A DNA stretch of 64,000 nt from Campylorhamphus procurvoides. Lineage: Eukaryota; Chordata; Aves; Passeriformes; Dendrocolaptidae. Each line of letters starts with the position of its first letter. Position 1 is the stretch's first letter. The translations under genes and the position numbers were made by a program. The stretch spans positions 124,001-188,000 of the forward strand of contig WBMV01008407.1 of NCBI GenBank assembly GCA_013396655.1, in the 5' to 3' direction. Below the pieces are notes generated by a model. That model was not told the DNA's origin, ran no database searches, and saw only the letters and a list, made by a program, of their open reading frames with translations. Below are positions 1 to 13,636 of this stretch, piece after piece.

Positions 1-3000
1 ACATGATTTCTGACACATAAGGCATTGAAACATAACAATCCATTCAAGATTTCTTCTTCTAGAATACTTACACCACTGTACTAAGGTAAACCTGAGATTA
101 AGGATGGGCTTGCCACTATTTACAGCAGACCACCAGTAAAAACAATATTGTGAGCCCAAATGATCATCAAATAAGTGCTGCAGGAGAGAGGGGAGTAGCA
201 GAGGAATCAATCAGAACAAACACCAGGAGTAAAACCACTAGTTCAGAATAAATGATCTAACACAGAAAAAATAATCTAAGAGATTTAAAATATCTACAAG
301 TCCACAGAAGAAAAAGAGAAAAATATAAATTTGTCTTTTGTTTACATAGCTGATACAAAATAAAAAGCTTTTTCCTCCCCTCTAAAAACCTTGCTATTTC
401 AAGGTCATCAACAGAAAACAATGCTAGCTCCTAATAAGAGGTGGTGAATTATATGGATAACTATGGCCAAGTACTCTAGATCTCAGGGAAAATGTGTAAT
501 TCAGAGAAAAGGAATACTGGTATGGGTACGGTTAAGACTTGCTTTGAAGAGATTGACAAAATGAGGTAAAAAATAAATAAACCACTATTTTAGTAATTTT
601 ATAAACAAATCCTTCACTAAACTCTAGTCCTATTTATTCTGATGAGGTAAATATTAGTCCTGTAAACATTCTGAGACATTAAATTTTTTGTTCTACTAAC
701 ATAATGGCTCTTTCACTGGATTTATTTTATTTAGAACAACAAAAATCTCTTCAAGAAATAGGAGGAGAGCAAAGGATCAAAAGCAACAGTAAGAAAATAC
801 AGACAAAATTCAGCTGACAATTTTAAAGTCCAAAGCAGGACTGGATCATAGTACTGATTTTACTTACAGCAACTCTGAAACAACTGCTTATGTCTCAAAA
901 ATATACTGACAAATCTCTACAGCAAAATATTAAAATAAAATCCTTGGTTTCCTTACAGCTTCTACTAAGTGATTCCTTCCACTGGTGGATATTTTCCTCT
1001 CCCATGTCATAACCTTTGCATTTATATTCCCCGTCTGTGTAGTTAACTGGCTTTTTCCTCAGACATGAAACCCATCTGATTTGGTATAACACTGCCAAAG
1101 CTGTTTCACACAAACTCTGCCTGTCTCAGAGAGAAAACGAGAGAGCGCACACCACACATCCTCATTAACTAGTAAGATATATAATTAAACTAGAAAGGGT
1201 TAAAGCGTATGCTAGCCTATTCTGCTTTCCTATTACTTTTTAAAAAGCTTTCATATGTCTTCTTCCTTGTTTCTGAAAGCTAACCATTCCTTCTTCCTTT
1301 CAGGAAGGCTGACATTTGACAGCTTAACATAGCTGACAGGGTTACCCAACAGCTCACCCTCCCTATTCTCAATCCAATTAGACCTCTAATCCTCCAGATG
1401 AAAGGCCCAACTACTCACGTTCCTCATGACAACGACAGCTATTGATTATTTGTCACTACAGCTAACACCTTCTCTGTCGAGGCCACTCTGACAGAAGCAA
1501 ACCTACCAAATTAGACAGCACTTTATCTGCCCTGGAGGCCAAATGGCACAACAAGTAAAGGCTAATAAATGGTATAAAAATGAACAAATCATAACATTAT
1601 GACAGGTTGATCGTTGCCAGCAGCTTCACAGCTCAAGCTTGATGCTCTGTTAGACCTGTTCCTTCTCTTTTCTCTTCCACTCATGCACCAACTTTGACTG
1701 AATTAAAGGCCAGAACAATTAAGGCATTTGACCAGCAAAGATAAGCTAGGATAGAAGTATCATCAAGGGACACAAATGTCAATAGCAGACTACCGTTTGT
1801 CAATAAAAACATTCCAGAGATGCAAATGCTCATGACTCTGCTCTCCACTAGGCTGTACTGACTCCCTTTGTACAGAGCTCTTTCCAAGCCCAGCCAGAAA
1901 CTCCGGGAAAATTAACCCCAGAAAACCAAGCCTGAGCTAGGAAACCTGAGGCAAGGATTTGCATCACTAAAAAAGGAATCCCAATACCAAGCTATGACAC
2001 AGAGATGTTAATGTTGTTATTCCATTTAATATGTACAATTTTTTCCTTCTTTTTAGCAGATTGATATAAACAAGGACTATGTAATTTGAATTTGTCACTA
2101 TAAATCTGCTTCAATTATTTCTCAAGGAAAAAGAATCCTGATTCTAGGACAATATGCAGGATCCAGTAACACAGGACCTCACAAGTCACATTGCTCTGAG
2201 GCAGAATGAAAAGCAGGAACATTTATTATTTTTAGAGTAGTACTATCCAAAACCAGAAACAGCAAAATCAGAGGCTCAGTCCCTAAATTGAGGCTGTTTG
2301 TTACAACAAACGACAGAAACCTAAAAAATATATCCAAAATAAAACACCACAACCACAGGAACATTGTTAAGATTAGGCAATCGAAAGAATAATGTGAGTA
2401 AAAACCCACAAATTATTTAAACAGTTATAAAGCAATTAGTACTGCCCTGCCGTAATTAATTAGCTGATTTCTCAATTATGACAAAATTAATATATTTTCC
2501 AACAAAAAATTCCTATGCTTCTGAAATTACTTACTAACTAAAACCACTATAAAATCAATGTACATGAAAACTTAATTTAAACTTGAATTAAGCTTTCTTA
2601 GTTAAAGACATAAAACATGAATATCTGCTATTCTACTTTGGAAAAATCTACACTAAGTGAGGAAAATGTTCCTGTACAACACACAGACAAAGGAAACTAC
2701 ATGCAAGTGCAATATAATATTATTTTTAAAAATCTTTACACTGTAAAAAATTTCATTCAAATTGCACAGTATTTGTCCTCAGATTGTTTTAAATCCTTCA
2801 GCTTATAAGATAGTCTTGTTTCAACCTGACACAGATGATCAAACCCTTTAAAGATGAGCATTCCAGTACAGCATGATACCAAAATGGAAATATTTAAATG
2901 AACAGTTTGTCAAACAGATCCCTTTACACAACTACTGCCTGAAATAAAACTGAACTTACAGGACATTTATGTAAGTTGGGTCTCACAAAACTCAAGTAAA

Positions 3001-3499
3001 CTGGTAAATAAAAGTTGAAAAAGTACATAACATTTCTATGAATAAATTTCAGTTATTACTATTCTGCTCTAAAATGTACTCCAAATACAGTAATTCACTG
3101 CAGAGGAGACAAATATTGCAATTTTCAAATAACATAGAGTATAATTTAGTATTTTTATTTACAGTGATAAAACCACATTTTGAATAACCTTTCATTCTTT
3201 CCAAAAGGAGACCAGTTCAGAATTCCTAACGCCAAGCCTCACAGAAGCACCTGTGCTGAAGGAGATCACAGAGGTACACCTGGCCTGGCCCCACCCTTCA
3301 CACCAGGGAGGACTGAACAAACTCATTCTGAACTCTTACTCATGTACAGGCATTTATGCCTACACTGGTGACTGCTGACAGTGAGTCTACAGTATTCCTG
3401 GGAGCTGTTTAGGTTTTCCAGAATCAAAAATTGCTTTATTGTTTATATTACAAACTTCCTACTTATCTCAGGTTATACTTGCTACTATGGAATACATAT

Positions 3500-3640
3500 G
3501 ATCCTGAGATTAGCTCAGTTGGTCAGAGAATGGTGCTAATAACACCAAGGTTGTGGGTTTGATCCCTCTACAGGCCATTCATTTAAGACTTGGACTTGAT
3601 GATCCCTGTAGGTCCCTTCCAGCTCAGAGGATTCTGTGAC
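3500..3640 (+). mobile_element. tRNA-Ile-derived SINE with CR1-like tail (TguSINE1-like)
   Basis: The head matches a tRNA-Ile(AAT) gene. Box A (TAGCTCAGTTGG) is at 3511-3522, an anticodon stem-loop containing CTAATAA follows near 3535-3541, and a box B (GGTTTGATCCC) is at 3556-3566. The tail (about 3590-3639) has the CR1 3' end pattern: GATGATCCCTGTAGGTCCCTTCCAGCTC, closing with ATTCTGTGA, here described in two parts as it is the hallmark of CR1 mobilisation. This architecture matches TguSINE1, described as arising early in passerine evolution. The copy is antisense to INVS and lies in its intron 3. Several acceptor-stem positions are mutated, so it is not a functional tRNA gene. Confidence 0.85.
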
Positions 3641-6600
3641 AATCATTGTCCCAAGTTGGTTTTGCCTAGTTCTTTATTCTCATTTGGCGTTTTTTTCTCC
3701 TTTTTTTATCTGAGGAGCTTTTATTTGAAAAAAACCCCCAACAACCAACAATGTTATGCTAGAGCTCTACCTGGTGCCAAATAGTGAAGAAAAATTACTG
3801 TTCTTAACATCTAATCATAACAGCAAAATCCGTAAACGCCTGTAAGTTTTAGACTTAACAACCTAATGAGTTGCCTATCCCATTACTATTCCTGTTTTCT
3901 GTTTCAAGACTTAAAAATAATATTTGGTTTATGATCACTATTCTTGATAAGTGAGAATCTTTTCCACGGTTAGAGGTCAGAATCAGAAATGATATACCAC
4001 TATATTTTTCAAGTTGTGTTCCAGATGTGCCTCCCTGAGAATCATATTCGAACATCCCTTACACAGAGCAAGAACTAATCCATTCATCTTCACAAAAACC
4101 TTAAATGTATTTATTCTTTGTTCTATTTTTAAATTAGGCTTGCAGACCTCACTATTAAAACAAAATCCTTCAAAATATGGATGCTACAATGATGGCTGCC
4201 AGTCACCAACTGCCTCAGGCAAGTAGAGATCAACGATTCCTCTGCATGTCAAAGGGAAGGCACTACATTCCGTCCATCCCTTTCCATGCAAATATTCTCT
4301 GCTATGCAGTATTTGTCTAAGTATTCCACAAGTGCTCCTGCAGCAATCCTTCTCTTTAAACACCACCCAACCACCTGCAGCTTTTGCTTCTACTACTCTA
4401 AATGGGGGAAAATGGTTATTTTGTCTTTGCCAGCGGAAGTAGATAGAGGCATTCTGTCTACAGCAGGCTATAAGGCAAACTTGTCAGATATTTACAGAAT
4501 AATTCATTCTAATGCCTCAGCCAGCTTTATTTGTTTTCTTTCACAGTCCAATCCTACCCAAAAACAATACCAGATGCTATGTTTTCGGTTAGCCATGCCA
4601 ATTGTCTGCTGGAAAGTAGATATAGGTAGGGAGGTAGCCATAAATTGCAAGCAATATTTTCCAACATGTTTTACTAGAGTAAGTTAGTTCAGTAACCAAC
4701 AGTTACTAAAATAATTTAAAAGTCAATTCTACAAGTGCTATAGGCTACAGACATTCATACCATATTTATCAGTGAAGTCTGTATAGAGATAGGGTTTGAT
4801 CTTTAGCTATTCTAAAATTCTGAATTTGAAGTCAGAAGAACTACTTTGGCATATAAACTTTTGCATAACCTTGTCTTAAAACGTGATTTCTTGCTAACAT
4901 AAAAACAGTTAGAAATCAGACTCAGATGCCTTGGTGTCTGCTGTGCAACTGAAACCTGACATGTAGAACAGCATTTCCACAGTTTTATCTTCTGCAGAAT
5001 TTTAACCCACAGTTTGACAGTAGAGACAGATAATTGTTGGATACCATATGATTATAGGGACTTAATATGCATGTTCTTGCCTTGTTACAACGCATGACTA
5101 AGTGTGCAAGATGAAAATATATGAGAATCACACATTGGTCTTGCAAAGTAGCACCCAAATTAAGCTCTCTGTGCCAACAAAACTGTTGCCAAGCTTTCTG
5201 TTTCAATGCTGCTGCTCCATAACGTTTAGTGTAAGTGACTTGGAAACCCTTCCCTCTCCACATCTGTGATGCACTAATGAATCAAGATACAGAATTTCTG
5301 CAGTTGAAGAATACACAAAACAGTGTTTTGACCATTCTCATAATATCTAGTGCTGCTTGACTTCCCAAAACGTTTTCAGACCAATAAATTTCCTCCTCAG
5401 CTACATTCAAAAGAACTTACCTAACACTGGTGTCCACAAGATGCTTCTATCATATAGTATTTCTGGTGTACAATTATGTTCCAAGCCACTCTGAAAGTTT
5501 CAGTGGAGAAATAGTAAAATTTATGATGTTTTGGAGCTACACTGGAACGTTGAGTTTTGTAAGAAGAGATCAGTACTTTGATCTCAAGATCACATTTTCA
5601 TAATTTAATATTTTGCTCTGAATTGAGACAGGTTAATGGAGAGGCAAATGGAAGTATTAATGAAATCTAAAGAGCAGTCAAAAGCAGAATTAGCAAAGAC
5701 ACAAGAGATCCTCAAAGAGTCACAGATGCTGTTTATCACACACAGGAAAAAAAACAATCCAAAAAATCCCAACAACTTCAAAAGAGTTCCCTTTCTTCCT
5801 GAACCCAAATAAGATGCTGCTACAGTGTTACCTAAGGTTTTGAGAACATTTTTCATCACGTCAGTGTTCATCTAGGAAATTCCAGCCTTGCAAATTCTAT
5901 TTTATTATTCTTTCTCAGCAGGGACAGCACAACTTTCTAAGGGACGATACTGTGAATCAGTTCTTTGTAACAATGTGAACTTTACCTTAAACTTTTCCCA
6001 TAGTAATTTTTCAATCATTTGAAAAGGACTTACAGCACAGACCAAGGGTAGTATCAAGACAAACAATAGTGAAAAACACATGGGAGCATGAGGACTTGTG
6101 CTAAACAGGCAGAAAATTAATTGTTTTTTGTAGAGTTTGTTCTCTGTCAACTCACTGACAACTCAGTGAGCAGTTCCACAGTTGTGAAAAGGCGTCAGGA
6201 GAAAGCCATGGATGGGACCAACCCTTTGGTAGCTAGATCAACTTATCGTAAATATATCACATACAAATCACTTGAAAGGAACTGTGCCTTCTGCCCTTGA
6301 GCAACCTCAGGCTGCATTCACTAGAAAGAAGTCCTTGTTCAGGAAAGCTAAGAAGACATTTGTATCATGGTTATTGTCTGTAGCATATTTAAACACAGAG
6401 AAAACTATATTCCCACACGTAAAAAAAAGCACCTCCTCTGCCTGGTTGGGAAACATTCCTGTTTCACGCCTTGGTTGGTTCAGATTTTTTGTATTTAATC
6501 AAATTTTATGTTCACATGAAAGTCACAGAATGAATGTAAAGCTCATTCACATTTCATGAACCTACATGCATAGGATTAATATTACTCATTATGAGCACTC

Positions 6601-9600
6601 ACTTAAGGCAGGACGTCACAAAAGGTTACCAGCCTGAGGAAAAAAAGAACATGAAATGACCACCCTTGTCTCTGAAAGGCACCCTGATTATTTATTTTCA
6701 CTATACACATTGGGGAAAAAGTTAGAAGCACATGTCCTCTTTTATGCAGATAAAATAAACCTTATGAAAGATTTGAGAGACTACAGCTCCAGGAAATACA
6801 TCTTGAAAAAGGCAGCAAGGGAAAAATGCATAAGCTTGCTCCCAGGCAAGTTAATTCAGGAGGTTTTAATACAAACATTTTTCCTTGCTCAAGAAAGAGG
6901 AAATAACATTCTTGTTTTGGGGCTCTCAGACTGTCCTGACTGTACTCATTAGATAAGACTTGGGAATAAACTTTCACAAAATAAATGAACTAAAGACTAC
7001 CTTCTGTTTCTAATCTTCTACCATGTCTTATGCTTGCCACAGGCTTTTTTCACTTCCATCTTTACTTTCAGGGTTACTGGTGAGTATACAGGAACAACAA
7101 ATTTTTCTAGTTTAATAAAAATTGAAGATAATTTGAAATATACCCTCCTACTTTACACAGAATTCCTAACTGCAACCTGGATGTACTGTTATTCATCAAC
7201 AACCATGTCAGCAAATAAATAATACATGCTACACAATATTTAATGCCTTTAAAGTAACATTTTCCCACTGGAGTTATATTAATCTTCCTGAAGCCAACAT
7301 TAATAACTTTCTGACAGTTAAAGATCCTGATAGATTATTTTAAGTGCATATTATTAGAATTCAAAAAAAAAAACCAAACCAACCCTGATGTTTTACTTCT
7401 ATCCCTATTAACACAAAAGGCTGTGCTTCAGGTACTCAGAGGGATTCAGGTAGATTACTCCCTAGAGTAAACAGATTGCTAAAAAGTGAGCAACCTCTGT
7501 GAGAAATTCTGAAAGAAGCAGGCCTGTTTTTTATTTCCTTAAATTAAACTGGAATGTCTTAATGAAAGATAAATGGCAAAACATATACAGGTAATTTGGG
7601 TATGTAGAAACAGTTCCGTTCACAAGTATCACATGTGGGTGTTTGAGGAAGTTGTAATTTAACATTAGAAGTAAATGGCTACCAGAATGCTTACAAGTGA
7701 AAATGAATGTCTGTTGTTAAACTGTAATCCCAGTACTCATATCTGTCTCCACAGCATGTTTATTTCACAATAATCTAAGTTCTACCAGTTTAAACAACCT
7801 GTGCCCACATAGTACTGCAATTCCTCAATGTGAAAACACCAGCAAATTATATTAATGACCGTACTTCTGTTGCAATCAGTCACTGTTTCAGCACCCATTA
7901 AATTACATCTGTGTTCAGGAAGTCACAATCATCCTCTGAAACTCCCATGGCAATCTTCACAGGGAAATCCTGCAATATTTTGTATCATTTTCTGGTGGGT
8001 TTGGAGTTTTGAGGTCTTTTTAGTTTGACTGCTTTTTAATTTAAATTTTCTTAAGTTAATGATGCCCTTTTTTTTTTTTAAAGGATGTGCATCCTTTCAA
8101 AATTGCTTGGGAGACCTGTCCACTTGAAAAGAGAGTGAAACAGAAGAAAATCCAAAAAGAAAAGCCAAGTACCTTAATTTACATGGCCTCCTGCCTACAA
8201 AGACTGAAGCATCTCCATCATAAGGCTGATTAAGAAAAAGACATACTATGAAAGATCATGTCACGGACAATTAAAAAATGATGAGTCGCTAAAAATATGT
8301 ATGCCTCGTGAGATTAATTTGTCACAATTTCGACACTGACAACATGAAAACCTACATCAATCAGATGTGTAAAAGGAAGGACGAGCTAGTCAGTGTGTTC
8401 TAAGGTACTCAGCTCTAGGGTGAATGGACTGCACTTTCAATTGCATTAATTTTGGTATCCACATGTCAAGCTTACATGTAGATGTCTGTAATGTAAATTT
8501 TTAGTTACATAAGATTATTCTTAGCCCATCATTCTCACATTGCATTGTGCTATATGTTGAGCATTTTCTCTCAAGATATATTTGTTACATTTAAGCAAAC
8601 AGTTCCACTCTCTAGCTCTTTAGTTATGCTTAAAATCTTTTTAACACCAACAAATATGTAAAGCTTAAAAGCTGCAATACAAAGGATGTCTATCACTAAA
8701 CAGAAGACTTATCATTAAGAACATAATTCATAGCATTAAGCAACCAGCCATTGAAAGTTATCTTATTAATATGACCACATATAACTGTAGACTTTTTTTC
8801 CAAAAGCATTGCTATTTCAAGCAGAAATTTCTGACTACACTTTATTAATTTCAAAGAAAGGTGTGAGAACACTTAGGCTTACAAAGGTTCAAATGGACCA
8901 ATAAGTAAGGGAATATTCTAAGCCTTACTATTTGTAAAGAGTCCAGAATGTCATTAATGAAGTCTGAGACAGAGAGATTATAAGCACCTTTTGTTGAGAT
9001 GAGAACAAGACACAGATGAGAGCCTGCCACAACTTTTCAGGTAAATACTGCTTTGCAGACATGCTCCAGAGACAAAAGCCATCTGAACAAAGCATGGCAA
9101 GACAAGGATGACACAGCAACTTTGTGCTGCCTTAAGTTTCCTCATTAACTGGTAAATAGGACAGAGTTATTAAAACTGCACTACACTGGGACACTGAAAT
9201 CCTCAGAGCTCCTTCACTCCTTACCTGCATTGAAACCCTTGGAACCAAACGAACATTAATGGCACGGGTCAGTCTGCCTAGCCATGCTATCAGAAATATT
9301 TTTGGTAGAGAACACAAGAATACCCAGAAGGAGATCAACTACACAAAGTACCAACTTAAGTAACAACAACTTAACAACTTGAGGTAACACAGTAACTACT
9401 TAAAAAAAAAGAGATAGAGCTGCTATTAGAAAAAAATGAAGGATTAAGGAACTACTGTGGGATTACCACATCAGATGTTTTGTATGACCACATGGGTAGT
9501 GCTGAAATCTTTACCTATAATTTAGGAAGACCTCTGTATCATCAAAAAACAAGAATTCGCGTCTTGAACACTGGATGTGATTGTCAGTATTCTGAAGGAC

Positions 9601-9749
9601 TGGAAGAAATGCTCTTACAGCATAATCTCCTCAGGCAAACAGTAATAACAAACAAGATGGAAGCAAAAGCTGCCTGCTATTCTGAAGACAATAGCTGTGT
9701 GTATAAAACTTGCAGTGAGGTGGAAGTTTAAAACAGAATGGAGAGCTGG

Positions 9750-9779
9750 TATATACATACGTGTATGTGTACACACACT
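9750..9779. repeat. Alternating purine-pyrimidine (TA/TG/CA) tract
   Basis: A short run of TA, CA and TG dinucleotides with a near-palindromic centre around ACATACGTGTATGT. It is a simple low-complexity tract inside INVS intron 3. Confidence 0.7.
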
Positions 9780-12700
9780 CATCAAGGTTTGTAACTCACA
9801 TGGGTGTAGTCAGAAGCTAGTTATGCAAGTGTTACTGGAATGATGTTATAGTTAAGTCCTATCCAACCAGAAATCCATCCTAGAGAAGAAAGGAAATTTG
9901 AGTTCTAATTCATTTTACTTAATAGTGATGATTTATGATGGAATTCAGGTCAATGTCACATTTCTGAATCTTTGTTCTATTACAGGGATTTAAAAAACCC
10001 ACAAGCTATTTCACTAGGACTTAAAGACAAGAACTGACAGTTCTCTTACAGTGAAGTCTCCAGACAGAAAAACAGAAACAGTTTCATCTCACCCTGCAGA
10101 GAATGAAACCAATTTTTCTTATGATAACCAAGATTACTAATGGGAGACACCGTCCGGAATCCAAATACATGAATGAAGACATTCAGCTTCCTTCAGTGCA
10201 AGATGACTAAATCATTGTTTCTGTTTGGCCTTAGAAGAGCATCTTCTCACAAACCCTCTGTCTCCAAGACAGTTCTGTGGCTCCCAAAGACAGCAGAGGC
10301 CATTTTTTGTCAAACCCATTGCAAGACTGTTTCAGAGGAACAAGCACAAAGGGACACAAACGGAGCTTGTAGAATGATGACCTAAAGTCTCAAATATTCC
10401 AGCAATAAACTCCACCCCTCAGGATGTCTGCTGCAATCTGATGAGTAAGGTGTTCCAAAAGCTCTCCCGAGAGACAGCAAAAAATGGCAAAAGTAACCCT
10501 AGTACCAAGAGGGGAAATTTCTGACTCAGGAAACCTTCCTTCATTTTACCCCCATCTGCTTTATTTAACAGCATCTGTGTGGAAAGGAACATCATCTCTT
10601 TCCTGCTTCTCCACTGGTTGTATGTAAAGGTCTGTAAATCTTAACTTCTCCCTCCAAAGAAAACGAAAATTATGATGCAATGCAAGTGCAATTTAGGAAT
10701 CTGAATCTCCAAGTACTGTCCTTCTTAACAACTTATGTTTGTGACAAATTAATGGATGTTTATAAAGTCATGTGAATCTGTTTTGATGAAGCAAAGGACA
10801 GTAACTGACCAACAAGCCTGAAAACAGCAAAATCTATACGTTGGCCCTGGCAAATATGTAGATTCGTTATTAACCAACACTTAACAAACAACTTTGGAAA
10901 TGGGTGTTCTCAGCATGTTTCTTTTTCTATCTGAAACTCAACTGTCAATATTGGCTACTGAGGAATTTTTCTTTTACTTTGGGGGGAAAAGAATTTATAT
11001 ACACCAAGGGTATCAGTGGGGAATAAGAACATAAAATGCTATTTAAACAGCTGAAACTCCAAGAAACATGAAGTTGTTAGGAAGTTTAATTTTATCTATC
11101 TTCCAGAAGGCATTTGTGACAGAAACATAGATCTTCGAATATTAAAACAGAAAGACTAAAGACAAAATTTACACATGTGAAATGCTAATTTCATAGGCTG
11201 ACATCAATAGCAAGTAACTGCTCAGAAGACTCAGAAGACAATTTTACAGGACAACTAAGTGAGGCAAATGAAAAGGTGGTGCAAGGGCTGTTTCCTGACC
11301 ACTTTTTGCCCCCCAGCACTCCGATGCTACAAGTGCTTACCCAGCTGCGGGGTGAATCACATCTATCTAGTACACTACACAGGAAGCATGTGACTACAGA
11401 AAGCCTACTGCTAAAACAGCATGTACCTGCTTTTTCATCTGCACTGTCAACTGAAAACACACCTAAGATGGTCCAAGTATCCCATGCTACAAACTGCACT
11501 TTCAGGATTGCAGCAAGGCATAAATGAAATGGAGAGAACATGAAGTTAAATGGATATTATGCTAAAGGCAAAATATCTCTTCCCTTGAACTGCTGCAGTA
11601 CAAGTATCCACAACACTAACAGTCAAAGATTTTAAAAAGAATTTATATTGGTTTAGTATGCTAATATGTATTTTAAAAATGTGGGGAAAATGTAATTTTA
11701 AAGATTAAGTTTTAATACGATTAAAATGCTCATGTGTCTATCACATCATAAAATTAAAAAGCCTGTATGAACACCAGGCAAGAATAGTATGCTACAGCAA
11801 TTTTTAAAGTCTGACATTTCCATGTTTATGAAATACCTATCTTTGAAACAACAATATTCACAGTAAGCTGGTCACTTAGAAACACAAAGTTAACCCTGGT
11901 ACACTAGAAACAAGGTTATGATAATGACCGAAATATTTCATCAGGGTGTGGTGTATGTAACCAAGGAGGTGAATTTGCCTATTTCAGGTCAACTACAACC
12001 TACTGTAGCTAATGATGATGTCAATAAAGTTATGTTGTCCATTACTATACATGTTTCAAAAATGCATTCACACTAGTTTTTAACATTAGTATTTTAACAT
12101 TTTTACCTAAGGAACTTGCAAATTTAAAATAGTAGATGAAGTCTTCATTTCCAAAAAATGGGTGTAGTAAAACAGACCACATAGTCCCTATGGATTCCTA
12201 TGTAAGTGTACCTGAAGCACATCACCTTATTATCACCTTCCCAAGTGGTTCTCTATTTAATTGCTCCCGCATGATTATGAACAGGTGACAAGATATTACA
12301 AATTGAAAAGGTTTGCTACGAAAATCATGGCAGGCACTCTAACTAGTACCAAACAACACAGCTTACACAGCCAAAACAACTTGAATTTTTGAGCAGTTAC
12401 AGTTTTAAACATACTAGATAAAGTAAAAGAGTAAATAAAAGCCTGTTCTTTTCAGTTTGAATTTTTAACCTTCTCTGTGGAGTCTCTTTCACAATTTATG
12501 ACCTCAAAAGTCTTGGTCAGCTAGCCAAAGTCACCCTCCCTTTTTTTTGTTTTATCTTCTCCCATCAGCAATTTGCTCATTCTCCTATGACTACGGACAC
12601 CTCCCCCCACCCTAACAAACCCAAAATTTCTTGCAGCTCTGAAGCTATACTTCAAATAACTTTTTATTTTATTGTTGAATACTTTCTCGAGCACTTCTTC

Positions 12701-13469
12701 ACTGGAACAACGTAACTGAACAGTGTAATAGACTGAGCTTGTAGAAATAAAATCAGATAGTAATGTATCTCCCTCCTGGACCTGAAAATGATTTGGTATT
12801 CCATATTTTGAGATATGACATGTCTGCATCTCAGGAATATACAAATTCTCAAACACAACACTAATAATTAACAGTGTTTGGCCTTACATCCACTGAAATT
12901 AATAGTAACATCCTAAGGACTATGAGAGTGTATAAAATTGAGTGTTTACTTAGAACTGGCTATCCCAAAATAGACAAGGACTATTTTTCCTAGAAAGCAT
13001 GAATTCTTAAAACACAATGCCTTATGCTGTGTCTGCAGACATCTACAAATACACTGAGTAAGACCATTAAAAAATATAAAATAACCCTCCAGAGATTTGC
13101 AACATGTGATGAACTGCCCACAACCCCTATTCCCAGTCCTCCTGCACCACTGGTTGCAGGCTGAGGTAGAGAATTTGGGAGTAAAGTTAAGCCCAGAAAG
13201 AAGAGAGGGGTGTGGGGAAGTTGGTTTTAAGATTTACTTCTCATTACGCTACTCTGATTTGATTGGTAATGAATTAAATCTATTTTTCTCAAGTCGAGTT
13301 TGTTTTGCCCATGACAGTAACTGGTGAAGGATCTCTCCCTGCCCTTATCTCAGCCCAATGAGTCTTCTGTTATATTTTCTCTCCCCTGTCCAGCCAGGGT
13401 CAACCCACCTCATACCTGCCATGAAAGCTGTAAGTTTATACAATGGCTGAGCACTTTTGAGGAAATTAC

Positions 13470-13636
13470 CTTCTGTGCAGCAAGATGGAGAGCAGTTCTC
13501 CGGCTACGATCAGCTCTATTAACATCAGCTCCAGCCTTCAGCAGTGCCTCTGCACAGTCCAGCCTGTCAGCCAGCACACAGTACATAAGTGGAGTCCTTC
13601 CAAACTGGTCCTCTTTATCTTTCAACTCAGAGTTTC
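13470..13636 (-). CDS. INVS: INVS coding exon 3: first ankyrin repeats of inversin
   Basis: Inversin (NPHP2) is a ciliary ankyrin-repeat protein of the inversin compartment. It binds Dishevelled, shifts canonical Wnt to planar polarity signalling and is needed for left-right asymmetry. This 167-bp exon (2 bases plus 55 codons) starts after a TTTTTAG acceptor and ends at AAG|GTAATT. It encodes the run from GNSELKDKEDQ through DQFGRTPLMYCVLADRLDC to RTALHLAAQK, nearly identical to human inversin residues 36-91. The motifs GRTPLM and RTALHLAAQ mark two consecutive ankyrin repeats. The split Gly codon joins exactly with the upstream exon (phase 1), and the downstream junction is phase 0. The rest of the protein (more ankyrin repeats, IQ motifs, D-box) lies off the left edge. 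Confidence 0.97.

Larger units (their letters stand above)
1..13469 (-). other. INVS: INVS intron 3 (partial)
   Basis: This stretch lies downstream of the donor of INVS exon 3, so it is intronic on the minus strand and continues past the left edge. I looked for the next ankyrin exon (expected to carry another TPLH-type repeat) and did not find it. The DNA is AT-rich, with an A and C excess on the plus strand. It holds one tRNA-derived SINE (3500-3640), a 12-T run at 8068-8079 and an alternating purine-pyrimidine stretch at 9750-9779. The small open frames here are short, overlap on both strands and show no family motif. Confidence 0.75.

Noticed and set aside
3500..3575. Functional tRNA-Ile gene
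   Set aside because: The acceptor stem and several conserved positions are mutated, no terminator follows, and a CR1 tail is attached; it is a SINE.
11191..11541. Overlapping open frames of 116 (minus) and 83 (plus) codons
   Set aside because: No domain, no ankyrin motif and no suitable splice context were seen; chance overlap in a slightly GC-richer intron segment.
12521..12861. Minus-strand frame of 111 codons as INVS exon 4
   Set aside because: It lacks any ankyrin consensus (no TPLH/ALH motif) and does not continue the exon 3 sequence.
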